NCBI GenBank assembly: GCA_937958005.1
Contig: CALGOB010000051.1
Coordinates: 1-44,024, forward strand
DNA length: 44,024 nt
Source of the DNA: an uncultured Cyclobacteriaceae bacterium
Lineage (GTDB): Bacteria > Bacteroidota > Bacteroidia > Cytophagales > Cyclobacteriaceae
Direction of reading: 5' to 3'
Of the stretch, positions 1-8,882 are shown in pieces. Each line of letters starts with the position of its first letter. Position 1 is the stretch's first letter. The notes below the pieces were generated by a model. It had not been told where the DNA came from, made no database searches, and worked only from the letters and a program-made list of their open reading frames with translations. Position numbers and translations under genes: made by a program.

Positions 1-73
1 CACCAAAAGTCCTCTTTTCGGTAGTGCAAACTTAAAATAATTATATCATATGGCTTGCTTTTTCTCACAGTAC

Positions 74-142
74 CTTGAGTCGATCATTAAATTATTGCCC
101 ATAGATACCCCGTACCCTTGGGTCGGGGTTGGTTCATTTATG
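74..142 (+). repeat. Three-hairpin interspersed repeat, copy 1 (5'-truncated)
   Basis: These 69 bases are identical to 15615-15683. The copy starts inside the second hairpin (CTTGAGTCG) and keeps the third hairpin intact: ACCCCG-(T)-ACCC-TT-GGGT-CGGGGT at about 108-130, with one bulged T. It lacks the TTTAATCCC hairpin seen at the left of the other two copies. It lies just upstream of the Flavo-1-like RNA. Confidence 0.8.
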
Positions 143-174
143 GATTAAAAAAGATGAACGTTCTCTTTAGTTGC

Positions 175-262
175 AGAAGGGATAGAAGCGCTCCACGCCG
201 GACGGCATCCTTTTTCTTGTAAAGAAAAAGATATAGCGCATAGCCCGGCCTTTGGTCTGCCC
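175..262 (+). ncRNA. Flavo-1-like structured RNA
   Basis: The segment has the sequence hallmarks I associate with Flavo-1 RNAs of Bacteroidota: GGGATAGAAGCGC near 179-191, GGCATCC near 204-210, and GATATAGCGCATAGCCC near 230-246. The fold can be read directly. A 9-bp hairpin CTTTTTCTT-GTA-AAGAAAAAG occupies 210-230. An enclosing 5-bp stem pairs 188-192 with 235-239, and GGG (179-181) can pair with CCC (244-246). A short GGCC-TTT-GGTC hairpin and an AT-rich tail follow. Function of the family is unknown. The family name is from memory and was not tested with a covariance model. Confidence 0.55.
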
Positions 263-410
263 AAATTTTTTATAAGAATAACTACCTTTCCTCACTGGAA
301 GAACCCGTCTTTGTGAACATCGCCTATGCACGAGGGATAGACGGAACAGAATATATCAACAGAGGGTATTTTTGATGTATTCTTAAACTTCTCTAAGCTC
401 ATGCGATAAG

Positions 411-455
411 AAATCTATTCTCTAAATTCTTAAATCTAGAGAGATTTGTTTTTTT
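411..455 (+). terminator. Possible intrinsic terminator (AT-rich hairpin plus T-tract)
   Basis: AAATC (411-415) and TCTCTA (419-424) pair with TAGAGA (437-442) and GATTT (443-447). A run of seven T follows after one G. It could end transcription of the upstream RNA. It could equally be part of the tpiA leader, because the stem is AT-rich and weak. Confidence 0.35.
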
Positions 456-584
456 AAGCTCTTTTAGACTGCCTTTATTAGCAATCTTTGGCTCAGAATT
501 ATGTGTTGACATATAATCTTCGTTCTTTTGCTGTTTACCCAATGATGATTCTATAAAATTTACCTTAAGAAAATTTAAGAATTA

Positions 585-1343
585 ATGAGAAAGAACCTAG
601 TAGCAGGTAACTGGAAAATGAATACAAGTTTTCAGGAAGCAAAAAAATTAGCCTCTGAGGTAGCCAATATGGTGAAAGATGAGGAGATTTCTGGCGTTGA
701 AGTAGTGATTTGTGTTCCATTCCCTTATTTGTCAGTAGCAAGTAAGTTGAGTGAAGGCACAGGTGTAAAAGTGGGTGCACAAAACTGTAGTCAAAAAGCA
801 TCTGGAGCTTATACAGGAGAAGTTTCTGTAACCATGCTAAAATCTATGGAAGTTCCTTATGTGGTAATTGGCCATAGTGAAAGAAGGGAATATTTTAGCG
901 AAAGCAATGAGTTATTGACTGAAAAAATTGACATTGCACTAGCCAACGACCTGACACCTATTTTTTGCTGTGGCGAAAGTTTGGAAACCAGAGAGGCTGG
1001 AGATCATTTTGAATTTGTTTGCCAGCAATTAACAGAAAGCCTTTTTCATCTAACTGCAGAACAACTTCAAAAATTGGTGATTGCCTACGAGCCAATCTGG
1101 GCAATAGGAACAGGAAAAACAGCATCAGCAGAACAAGCGCAAGAAATGCATGCTAAATTAAGATCACATTTAGCAAATCAATATGGAAATGAGGTTGCAG
1201 AGGAAATATCTATTCTTTATGGTGGAAGTGTAAAGCCCAATAATGCTAAAGAAATTTTTGCTGGCAAGGATGTTGATGGAGGTCTGGTAGGAGGTGCTTC
1301 GCTAGATTCAAGAGGCTTTGTAGATATAATTAAATCATTCTGA
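585..1343 (+). CDS. tpiA: Triosephosphate isomerase
   Basis: Interconverts dihydroxyacetone phosphate and glyceraldehyde 3-phosphate in cytoplasmic glycolysis and gluconeogenesis. The 252-residue length is typical for the TIM-barrel enzyme. All active-site elements are visible: GNWKMN at residues 8-13 (N9, K11), the electrophile H97 in IGHSERR, the catalytic base E169 in AYEPIWAIGTG (which also starts the flexible loop 6), and the phosphate-binding YGGS at 212-215. It opens a compact operon: the next start codon begins one base after its stop codon, and prmA follows. I see nothing odd in it, and the identification is secure. Confidence 0.98.
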   Translation: MRKNLVAGNWKMNTSFQEAKKLASEVANMVKDEEISGVEVVICVPFPYLSVASKLSEGTGVKVGAQNCSQKASGAYTGEVSVTMLKSMEVPYVVIGHSERREYFSESNELLTEKIDIALANDLTPIFCCGESLETREAGDHFEFVCQQLTESLFHLTAEQLQKLVIAYEPIWAIGTGKTASAEQAQEMHAKLRSHLANQYGNEVAEEISILYGGSVKPNNAKEIFAGKDVDGGLVGGASLDSRGFVDIIKSF

Positions 1344-1344
1344 T

Positions 1345-1689
1345 ATGAACTTATTAAGTATTCTTTGGGTATTAACCTCATTCTATTCTGCAGGATCAGA
1401 TACTGGTTCAACTGAACAGATTGATCTTTGTAAGATATATGGAGCTATTTATATTGAAGAGTATCCAGAGAATGCTCAGTTTTTAGTTTATGAAGAAGAA
1501 TCTGAGGCATTTGCTAAAATTTTAGTGTTTGAGGAGGAGAATAAACTTTTTGCTACAGAAAACGGTAAATGGTATTTTACAGATAACAAGGACTTTGCTA
1601 GACACACTGTCTATTTTGTTGACAGAAAACGCGATGCTGATTTTAGTGTCTATTTTACCCGATTTGAATCTTTTGCTGGTTGCCAATGA
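1345..1689 (+). CDS. DUF6150-like small protein, possibly exported
   Basis: A 114-residue protein starting one base after the tpiA stop and overlapping prmA by four bases (ATGA). The N-terminus (MNLLSILWVLTSFYSAGS) is a short hydrophobic stretch that could be a signal peptide, although the positive charge usual at its start is missing. The remainder is a chain of short beta-strand units of about 12-16 residues, such as ADFSVYFT, RHTVYFVD and AKILVFEE, ending in ESFAGCQ. This strand periodicity and the 'adfsvyft...saG' ending match what I know as DUF6150. Function is unknown. Co-transcription with tpiA and prmA is inferred from spacing and does not reveal a role. Confidence 0.7.
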   Translation: MNLLSILWVLTSFYSAGSDTGSTEQIDLCKIYGAIYIEEYPENAQFLVYEEESEAFAKILVFEEENKLFATENGKWYFTDNKDFARHTVYFVDRKRDADFSVYFTRFESFAGCQ

Positions 1690-2516
1690 ATTTTGTAGAG
1701 TTACACATCCAAACAAGTACTGATTTAGTAGAAATATTAATTGCCGAGCTGGGAAACTTAGCTTTTGATACCTTTGAGGAAACAGACGATGGCCTCAATG
1801 CCTATGCTGAAGAAGTAAACTTTGATCTTGAAGCGGTAAATGAAATCATTGGCCGCTATAATGAACTGGGAGCAATGACAATCACTACGAAATTGATCCC
1901 AAAAGAAAACTGGAATGAGGAATGGGAAAAAAACTTTCACCCCATTACAGTTAAAGACCAAATTCTGGTAAGGGCGGATTTTCATGAGCCACAAAAAGGA
2001 TTTCCATATGAGATTATTATTGTTCCTAAAATGTCATTTGGAACTGGACATCATGACACAACTTCCCAAATGTTACAATGGCAACTCCAAACCGATCAAA
2101 AAGATAAAACAGTATTAGATGCAGGTACCGGAACAGGTATTTTGTCCATTATGGCAGGAAAATGCGGGGCAAGTAAAATCCTTGCGAATGACATAGATGA
2201 ATGGTGCATAGATAATAGCCAAGAGAATTTTTCGTTAAATGAATGTCAAGAGGTTGACTTAAGGTTAGGAGACATTCAGGTTTTTGAAGGAGAACAGGTA
2301 GACATTATCTTGGCAAACATTAATAAAAATGTATTGTTGAAGGAAATTCCATTTTATGCCAAACTACTGAAAACCAAAGGTAGTTTGATTTTAAGTGGTT
2401 TTTATGAACATGATATCCCCGACTTGGAACAATGTTTAACCAGTGCGGGACTAAAGAAAGAGGCTCATACAGTTCAGAATAATTGGGCTGCTATCAGGTG
2501 TATGAAAGCTTCATGA
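1686..2516 (+). CDS. prmA: Ribosomal protein L11 methyltransferase
   Basis: SAM-dependent enzyme that trimethylates ribosomal protein L11. Characteristic motifs are FGTGHHDTT just before the Rossmann fold, SAM-binding motif I LDAGTGTGILSIMAGKCGA, acidic motif II NDIDEW, and DIILANINKN at the substrate-side motif. I choose the ATG at 1686 (276 residues), whose ATGA overlaps the stop of the preceding gene and suggests translational coupling. A TTG at 1680 would add two residues and is less likely. It is last in the tpiA operon. I rate the identification secure. The Bacteroidota form has a shorter N-terminal substrate-recognition domain than the E. coli enzyme. Confidence 0.94.
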   Translation: MNFVELHIQTSTDLVEILIAELGNLAFDTFEETDDGLNAYAEEVNFDLEAVNEIIGRYNELGAMTITTKLIPKENWNEEWEKNFHPITVKDQILVRADFHEPQKGFPYEIIIVPKMSFGTGHHDTTSQMLQWQLQTDQKDKTVLDAGTGTGILSIMAGKCGASKILANDIDEWCIDNSQENFSLNECQEVDLRLGDIQVFEGEQVDIILANINKNVLLKEIPFYAKLLKTKGSLILSGFYEHDIPDLEQCLTSAGLKKEAHTVQNNWAAIRCMKAS

Positions 2517-2567
2517 TAGATTATTGGGTTTAATTCCTTAACTTTATAGTAGGTGTAATTTTGTGAT

Positions 2568-5500
2568 ATGCTTTTCAAAAAGTTTTTCTTATTTATTTTA
2601 TTTTGTACAATAGCAGTAAGTGTACAGGCGCAGTATTTTGAATTTTCTGAAAATAGAGAGACATTCCCAACACAGGTAATCAACTCTTTGAATAGAATTG
2701 ACACAGAATCTGCTAAAAAGGTGGCATCGGACTTTAGGAATGTTTGGGAGCGTACATTAACCGAAGATCAGAAAGATCAAGTAATTCATATAGCTAAAAT
2801 TATGAAAGATCGTAAACTTCCTTTACGGCCTTATTTTGAATATTATTTTAGTTACATCACTTATTCTGTTAAGCAATCAAATATCAGTGGTAGTCAATTG
2901 TCTACCATATTAGACATTACAGAAGAAGCTGCCGTAAATAATAACTCAAAGGAATATCGCAAGTTTTTATTGACACTTAATTTATATTTTGCCAGAGAAT
3001 TTCTTTATTATTCAAAATTCCATTACACAAAGGCAATAGGAGGTACTTTTGAATTTGAAGTGCTAGATGCGATCGCTCCTGTAACAGAACCTGAAGAAGT
3101 AGTAGAAGAAGAATTTGTTGAGGAACCTATCCCTGATGATTGGACAGAGGAGGATGATGATGGATCATGGGTAGATGAAGAAGACAATTCTTGGGTAGAT
3201 GATGATAATTCTTGGGCCGATGATGATGGTTCTTGGGACAGTGGCAATTCATGGGATGATGAACCTGCTGGGCCTGAAAGACAAATCATAGAATCGTCTG
3301 GGAAAGACTACGTGGCAGAATTGCTAGCTAAATATAATCCACCTCCTGTTACTGGGGCAGTCATGAATTTGGATAAAACTGATATCTTACTGGTGACCCC
3401 TTATGATTCTATGGTTATCAAAGGTACTTCGGGTACTTATGAACTTAAAGGGAAGGCATTTTTAGGAAAAGGTGGAGTTGGTAATTGGCCAGGTGAACTG
3501 AAACAAATGCAAGAAGCGGAGGTCGCTTTTGGAGATTATTATTTTGATGTGGCCAAAACTGAAATATGGACACCTAATGCGACTTTAAAATTCCCACAAT
3601 TTTTAAATAAACCTGTAGAAGGGGTTTTTAGGTTTAGAAGTGTAAGAACGCGTTTGAAAGATAGACCTAATAAAAACTACCCATATTTTGAATCTTTACA
3701 GGCTGATATCGAAGTTGACATTCCTTTTGAAGGAGTATCTTATACGGGGGGTATTGCCTTTCAAGGACAGAAGATGTATGGAAGGGCAATCTCTAGAAAT
3801 TTAGGAACACTTACTGTCAGAGATGGTAAAGGGAGGAGTATCATCGCAAAATCACCAGAGTTTTCATTTATAGACTCATTAATAAGAAGTGATGATGCAT
3901 TGGTCTATATTATTCACAGGTCTGATACCATCTACCACCCAAGTGTGGCTTTAAAATACGACCCTTCTACTAAAATCATCAAATTATCAAATTCAAAATC
4001 TGATTTTAAGAATGCCCCATATTATAGCACGTTTCATTTGATGGATCTTTATACAGATGAATTGACTTGGGACATGAATACGGATAGTTTAGATATGTCT
4101 ATCAATTCAGCTAGAAATATAGTGCCAGCAGTTCTCATATCAGAGGATTATTTCTCCCCAGAAACCTTTAGGCGCTTTGGAGTAGGCCTTAGGTTTAACC
4201 CAGTGATTGTTGCAGTGAATTATGGAAAAAAATACAACATCAGTGAATTTAACATTGATGAACTGGCCGGGGAATATAAAATAGACCAAGCAAGAATCAA
4301 TGAAGCTGCTAAAATATTAAAAAGGGAAGGCTTTGCAGAATATGATCCTATAACAAGAATGTTGAAGCTTAGGGAAAAAGCCTATCATAGTTGGGAAGCT
4401 AATTTCAAAAAGAGAGACTATGACCATATGCTGATATCCTCAGTGATTAGCTCTGCACCCAATGCCACTATTCATTTAGAAGATGATGAATTGATCGTAA
4501 GAGGAGTAAAAGAATTTTACCTCTCAGCAGATAAAGAATTACTGATCAGGCCAGATAGTGGGGTTATTAAATTATCCTCTAATAGGAATGTGAAATTTGA
4601 TGGAATGGTAAACTCAGGAGATTTTCAATATAGAGGAAAAGACTTTGAGTTTGATTACGATAAGTTTCTGGTAACCATGCCTACCATTGATTCTATTAGA
4701 ATTCAAATAGAGGAAGTAGATAGTACCAGTACTTCTTCAAGGAAACCAGAGAAAAGAGCATTGACTAATCATATAAACCAAACTTCGGGAGTTCTTCAAC
4801 TGAATGATCCCAACAATAAATCAGGGAATGATGAGAAATTGTCAAATGCTCGTTTTGAGTCGGATTCAGAAGCGGTGGTTTATTTTGATACACCAGAATA
4901 TTTAAAAGGTGCATATGATAAAACGATTAGATTTATTGTTCCACCATTTGAGATAGATAGTACTGAAAAAAATGACAAATCGATCACTTTTAAAGGCAGA
5001 TTTGAATCAGGAGGCTTATTTCCTGACTTTGAAGAAGATTTGATCATTATGCCAGATAAAACGTTAGGATTTGTACATGAAGCACCAGCTGAAGGCTATG
5101 TCCTTTATAAAACAGGGGCTAAAATTTATAATAATATTAGGTTAGATGGCAAAGGAATTCACTCTAGTGGGCAATTAGATTATATCACAACGACTGTAAA
5201 CTCCGATGACTTTACTTTTTACCTTGACTCAGTGACAGCCATTGGAGATAAAGGACTCATAAAAGAAGGGAATAAATTTGGTTCATCTTACCCTTCAGCT
5301 GAACTAGATAACTTCAGAATGAAATGGAGACCACAAAAAGATAGTATGTACATCAGAAACTTGAAAGAGCCTTTTAAGTTTTATAATCGGACAGCTACAT
5401 TAGATGGGGAAGTAAATGTAACTAAAAAAGGAGTGTTTGGTTCTGGAACTATGTTGACCAGGGGGTCAAGATCTAAATCTAGGGACTTAACCTTTAAACA

Positions 5501-7430
5501 GTTTTCCTATTCTGCAAGAAATGCTGATTTTGAAGTGCTTTCCGATAATTCTAGAAAGCCAGCTATGGAAGGAAAAGATATCTCGCTTGAGTTTGATTTG
5601 TTAAGTAATACAGCGGATATTGCGCCAGAAAGAGCAGGGATTGCTTCCTTGAGTTTTCCCTACGCACAAATTAAAACTTCATTGGCCGAGGCCTTTTGGG
5701 ATTTAGAAGATTCCGTGGTTACCATGCTGAAATCTCCCAATGTATCTATAGAGGATTCTTATTTTTATAGTACTAAACCAGAATTAGATTCATTGGCTTT
5801 TAGTGCAGAGCAAGCTTCTTATGATATTAATACCTTTGAGTTACAGATAGAAGGAATTCCATTTATCAAAGTGGCAGATGCAAAAATTACTCCAGAGAAT
5901 GGAGAAACAACTATTCTTAAAGATTCTGAACTATTACCATTTAATAATGCCGAAATAGTAATTGACACACTCAATGAATATCATTACCTCTTTGATGGAA
6001 ATATTAAAATCCTTTCAAGAAAATCCTTTGAAGGGGATGCTACTTACAAGCTGGTAAATGCTGAAAGTGATACCTTTAACATTAAATTTAGAAGCTTTGA
6101 ATTAACAGAGGTTCCTCAAGGTAAGAAGAAAACAAAGTTGATGACAGTTTCGGGAGGGGAAATTACGGATGCAGATAAAGTAGCAGTTTCCGCTGGGTTT
6201 ATTTATAAAGGTTCTGTGACCATGTTTGCTTCTAAGGAACCATTAGAACTTACGGGGCTGGTGCGGCTAGAGACTGAAAGTTTTGGTAGTGATTATAACA
6301 AATGGGTTCAATATGAAAGGGTTGGAGAAGAGAATGTAGTAGCGATAGATTTTGAAACAGCTTTATATGAGGATGACCAACCAGTGAGTGCAGGGCTTCA
6401 TTATGATATCAAAGGAGGAATCTACCCTTCACTTTTAGGTGATAGGAAAGATGTGAGTGATTTAGATATTTTTAAACCTTCAGGTCTTATTACCTATGAC
6501 CTAGATAATCAGTATTACCAAATAGAGACTGCCAGTAAGACCAAAGGGGAAACCTATGAAGGCTCTACTTTTATCTATGACGATAAAACTCAAGATCTTA
6601 TTTTTGAAGGGCTAATGAATTTTTCAAAAACCAAGGATAAAGGGTTTGATATGGTGACTTCTGTTCTGGGAAGTGGTAATGCAAAAGAAGAGACTTACAA
6701 GATTGATGTGATGACTTTATTGGATTTTAACGTGCATTCTTCCATTACAGATCTAATGGCTTTGGATTTTGGGGACCTAATTGAAACTGTAGGTTTAGTA
6801 CAAGCTCACGATAACAGTATCCAGACCCTCTATAAGTTGGCAAATATTATAGGAGATGAATTGACTAAAGAGTATGAAAATACGGCACTGAAAAATTATG
6901 AGCCATTAGTTAATAGTGCAAGAGCTATGGAAAGTACTTTAGGGATTTCAAATGTAAAAATGAGTTGGTCAGCTAAGCATAATAAATGGTATAATACAAG
7001 CAAAATAGGGTTATCCCATATTGATCGAAACGATATAAATGCCAAGATGAATGGCTTCATGGAAATAGGTAAAAGTGATTCTGAACAAGATGTAATTCAC
7101 CTATTTTTTCAACCAACCGCAGGTACATGGTATTACTTTGGGTATGAAGATCATCATTTGTTGTTACTTTCTTCCAATCAGGATTTTAATGATGCTGTTG
7201 ATGCGAAGTCCAATAGTGGTAAGGCAAAAGTAGGTGAATTGATAGTCCTAACAGCAGAGAGTAATGAAGTGCTCGCCTTTATAGATAGATTTAGGCTAGA
7301 CTACCAAGGGATTACAGAACCTTATGATTTACAACTGCCAGGCGATATTCAATTGGACGATGATGAGACTTTTGATACCATTGAAACTGATGACGAGGAA
7401 GAGGAAGAAGATGATGGTTTTGGATTTTAG
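2568..7430 (+). CDS. Giant secreted protein of unknown function (1620 aa), beta-rich, Asp/Glu-Trp repeats
   Basis: I do not recognise a named family. Residues 1-22 form a classic signal peptide ending VQAQ, so the protein is exported. Residues 40-160 look helical. Residues 188-233 are an acidic tryptophan microrepeat (W at 192, 201, 209, 216, 223 and 229, each within Asp/Glu/Ser/Asn/Gly). The remaining roughly 1350 residues are long alternating beta strands with recurring phrases such as 'SAEQASYDINTFELQIEG' followed by 'FIKVADAKITPENG', which recall the strand register of OstA/LptA-like or AsmA-like lipid-transport proteins. The C-terminus is again acidic (DDEEEEEDDGFGF). There is no T9SS sorting domain, lipobox or C-terminal barrel signature that I can see. 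It stands alone, 51 bases after prmA and 61 bases before an M20 peptidase. Envelope scaffold or lipid-bridge roles are speculation. Confidence 0.85.
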   Translation: MLFKKFFLFILFCTIAVSVQAQYFEFSENRETFPTQVINSLNRIDTESAKKVASDFRNVWERTLTEDQKDQVIHIAKIMKDRKLPLRPYFEYYFSYITYSVKQSNISGSQLSTILDITEEAAVNNNSKEYRKFLLTLNLYFAREFLYYSKFHYTKAIGGTFEFEVLDAIAPVTEPEEVVEEEFVEEPIPDDWTEEDDDGSWVDEEDNSWVDDDNSWADDDGSWDSGNSWDDEPAGPERQIIESSGKDYVAELLAKYNPPPVTGAVMNLDKTDILLVTPYDSMVIKGTSGTYELKGKAFLGKGGVGNWPGELKQMQEAEVAFGDYYFDVAKTEIWTPNATLKFPQFLNKPVEGVFRFRSVRTRLKDRPNKNYPYFESLQADIEVDIPFEGVSYTGGIAFQGQKMYGRAISRNLGTLTVRDGKGRSIIAKSPEFSFIDSLIRSDDALVYIIHRSDTIYHPSVALKYDPSTKIIKLSNSKSDFKNAPYYSTFHLMDLYTDELTWDMNTDSLDMSINSARNIVPAVLISEDYFSPETFRRFGVGLRFNPVIVAVNYGKKYNISEFNIDELAGEYKIDQARINEAAKILKREGFAEYDPITRMLKLREKAYHSWEANFKKRDYDHMLISSVISSAPNATIHLEDDELIVRGVKEFYLSADKELLIRPDSGVIKLSSNRNVKFDGMVNSGDFQYRGKDFEFDYDKFLVTMPTIDSIRIQIEEVDSTSTSSRKPEKRALTNHINQTSGVLQLNDPNNKSGNDEKLSNARFESDSEAVVYFDTPEYLKGAYDKTIRFIVPPFEIDSTEKNDKSITFKGRFESGGLFPDFEEDLIIMPDKTLGFVHEAPAEGYVLYKTGAKIYNNIRLDGKGIHSSGQLDYITTTVNSDDFTFYLDSVTAIGDKGLIKEGNKFGSSYPSAELDNFRMKWRPQKDSMYIRNLKEPFKFYNRTATLDGEVNVTKKGVFGSGTMLTRGSRSKSRDLTFKQFSYSARNADFEVLSDNSRKPAMEGKDISLEFDLLSNTADIAPERAGIASLSFPYAQIKTSLAEAFWDLEDSVVTMLKSPNVSIEDSYFYSTKPELDSLAFSAEQASYDINTFELQIEGIPFIKVADAKITPENGETTILKDSELLPFNNAEIVIDTLNEYHYLFDGNIKILSRKSFEGDATYKLVNAESDTFNIKFRSFELTEVPQGKKKTKLMTVSGGEITDADKVAVSAGFIYKGSVTMFASKEPLELTGLVRLETESFGSDYNKWVQYERVGEENVVAIDFETALYEDDQPVSAGLHYDIKGGIYPSLLGDRKDVSDLDIFKPSGLITYDLDNQYYQIETASKTKGETYEGSTFIYDDKTQDLIFEGLMNFSKTKDKGFDMVTSVLGSGNAKEETYKIDVMTLLDFNVHSSITDLMALDFGDLIETVGLVQAHDNSIQTLYKLANIIGDELTKEYENTALKNYEPLVNSARAMESTLGISNVKMSWSAKHNKWYNTSKIGLSHIDRNDINAKMNGFMEIGKSDSEQDVIHLFFQPTAGTWYYFGYEDHHLLLLSSNQDFNDAVDAKSNSGKAKVGELIVLTAESNEVLAFIDRFRLDYQGITEPYDLQLPGDIQLDDDETFDTIETDDEEEEEDDGFGF

Positions 7431-7491
7431 GACGATTAGTCCATTTTTGTAACTTATCTTAATAAATAAAACCTTAACGCATTTCCCCTAT

Positions 7492-8859
7492 ATGAAATCA
7501 CTAGTGTATATCAATGACCATAAACAGCAGTTCTTAGATGAACTATTTGCATTGCTTAGAATACCATCAGTAAGCGCTGATTCTAAGTTTAAAGATGAGG
7601 TAAGAAATGCAGCCTCTTTTCTCAAAGAAAAATTAGAAAAAGCTGGTGCAGATACTGTTGAAATTATTGAAACAGCTGGACATCCTATCGTTTATGGGGA
7701 AAAGATTATAGATAGTAACTTGCCAACAATCTTGGTATACGGTCATTATGATGTGCAACCTGCAGATCCGTATGAATTATGGGATTCACCCCCCTTTGAG
7801 CCAGTAATCAAAAATGAAAAGATTTATGCCCGTGGAGCCTGTGACGACAAAGGCCAAATGTACATGCATATCAAAGCATTTGAGGCAATGGTAGCTTCTG
7901 ACGAACTTTCATGCAATGTTAAATTCATGATTGAAGGTGAAGAAGAGGTAGGTTCTGAGAATTTAGAGGCTTTTGTAAAAGAGAATAAAACTCGCTTGAA
8001 ATCAGATGTGATCCTCATATCAGATACGGGAATCATTAGTAATGAAACACCCTCTATTACAGTGGGTTTACGTGGACTTAGCTATGTGGAAGTAGAATTA
8101 ATAGGTCCTAATAGGGATTTACATTCAGGAATGTACGGAGGGGCTGTAGATAATCCGATTAATGTACTGTGTGACATGATTGCCAAATTGAAGGATGAAA
8201 ATGGAAAGATCACCATCCCTGGCTTTTATGATAAGGTTGAGGTTCTGAGTGATCACCAAAGAGCAGAAATGGCCAAAGCACCTTTTAGCCTTGAGAAGTA
8301 TAAAAGTGATTTGGCACTTGGTGATGTATTTGGAGAAAAAGGATATAGTACCATAGAGAGAACTGGTATAAGACCTACTTTGGATGTAAATGGTATTTGG
8401 GGTGGCTATACAGGTGAAGGAGCAAAAACTGTACTGCCGTCTAAAGCAAGTGCGAAAATCTCAATGAGGTTAGTACCTAACCAAGATAGTACAGAAATTA
8501 CAAAATTATTTGAGGATTATTTTAAAAAAATAGCTCCAAGCTCTGTTTCTGTAAAAGTGATGCCGCACCACGGAGGAGAAGCAGCTGTTGTATCTACCGA
8601 ATCTATAGGCTATAAGGCAGCAGAAAAAGCTATGTCAGAGAGTTTTGGAAAAATTCCTATCCCTACAAGAGAAGGAGGAAGTATCCCAATTGTCGCGTTA
8701 TTTCAAAAAGAACTGGAACTTGATTCTATTCTTTTAGGTTTTGGATTAGATGAAGATGCAATTCATTCACCTAATGAAAGTTATGGCCTATTTAATTATT
8801 ACAAGGGCATAGAAACAATTGCATTATATCACAAGCATTTTGCTGAGCTATCAAAATAA
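7492..8859 (+). CDS. M20-family metallopeptidase (CNDP-like dipeptidase)
   Basis: A 455-residue zinc-dependent peptidase of the M20/carnosinase (CNDP) branch, probably cleaving dipeptides in the cytoplasm since no signal peptide is present. Metal and catalytic motifs are complete: GHYDVQPADP with H85 and the catalytic-site D87, ARGACDDKG with bridging D118, EGEEEVGS with the general base E151 and metal ligand E152, ISDTG for the next acidic ligand, and a late GFGLDEDAIHSPNE carrying the final His. HSGMYGGAVDNP in the lid domain is typical. The substrate cannot be told from sequence. It precedes the dsbD-like gene by 23 bases. Confidence 0.93.
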   Translation: MKSLVYINDHKQQFLDELFALLRIPSVSADSKFKDEVRNAASFLKEKLEKAGADTVEIIETAGHPIVYGEKIIDSNLPTILVYGHYDVQPADPYELWDSPPFEPVIKNEKIYARGACDDKGQMYMHIKAFEAMVASDELSCNVKFMIEGEEEVGSENLEAFVKENKTRLKSDVILISDTGIISNETPSITVGLRGLSYVEVELIGPNRDLHSGMYGGAVDNPINVLCDMIAKLKDENGKITIPGFYDKVEVLSDHQRAEMAKAPFSLEKYKSDLALGDVFGEKGYSTIERTGIRPTLDVNGIWGGYTGEGAKTVLPSKASAKISMRLVPNQDSTEITKLFEDYFKKIAPSSVSVKVMPHHGGEAAVVSTESIGYKAAEKAMSESFGKIPIPTREGGSIPIVALFQKELELDSILLGFGLDEDAIHSPNESYGLFNYYKGIETIALYHKHFAELSK

Positions 8860-8865
8860 AAATGT

Positions 8866-8872
8866 AGGAGGG
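8866..8872 (+). promoter_or_regulatory. Strong Shine-Dalgarno-like AGGAGGG before dsbD-like gene
   Basis: AGGAGGG lies ten bases upstream of the ATG at 8883. Most starts in this window lack any purine-rich Shine-Dalgarno sequence, as expected for Bacteroidota, so this one stands out. It may be coincidental. Confidence 0.4.
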
Positions 8873-8882
8873 CTAGATACTG

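Larger units (their letters stand above)
1..584. other. Gene-free leader region with repeat, RNA motif and hairpins
   Basis: I see no credible coding region before tpiA. The stretch contains a truncated copy of the three-hairpin repeat (74-142), a Flavo-1-like RNA (about 175-262), an inverted repeat CCGTCT/AGACGG (305-310 with 339-344) and an AT-rich hairpin followed by a T-tract (411-455). No convincing tpiA promoter of the TAnnTTTG type is seen directly upstream of its start. Confidence 0.6.

Noticed and set aside
3023-3289. Ser-rich open frame on the minus strand inside the giant protein gene
   Set aside because: It is the antisense reading of the acidic Asp/Glu-Trp repeat, which necessarily yields Ser-rich residues; there is no start context or homology signal.
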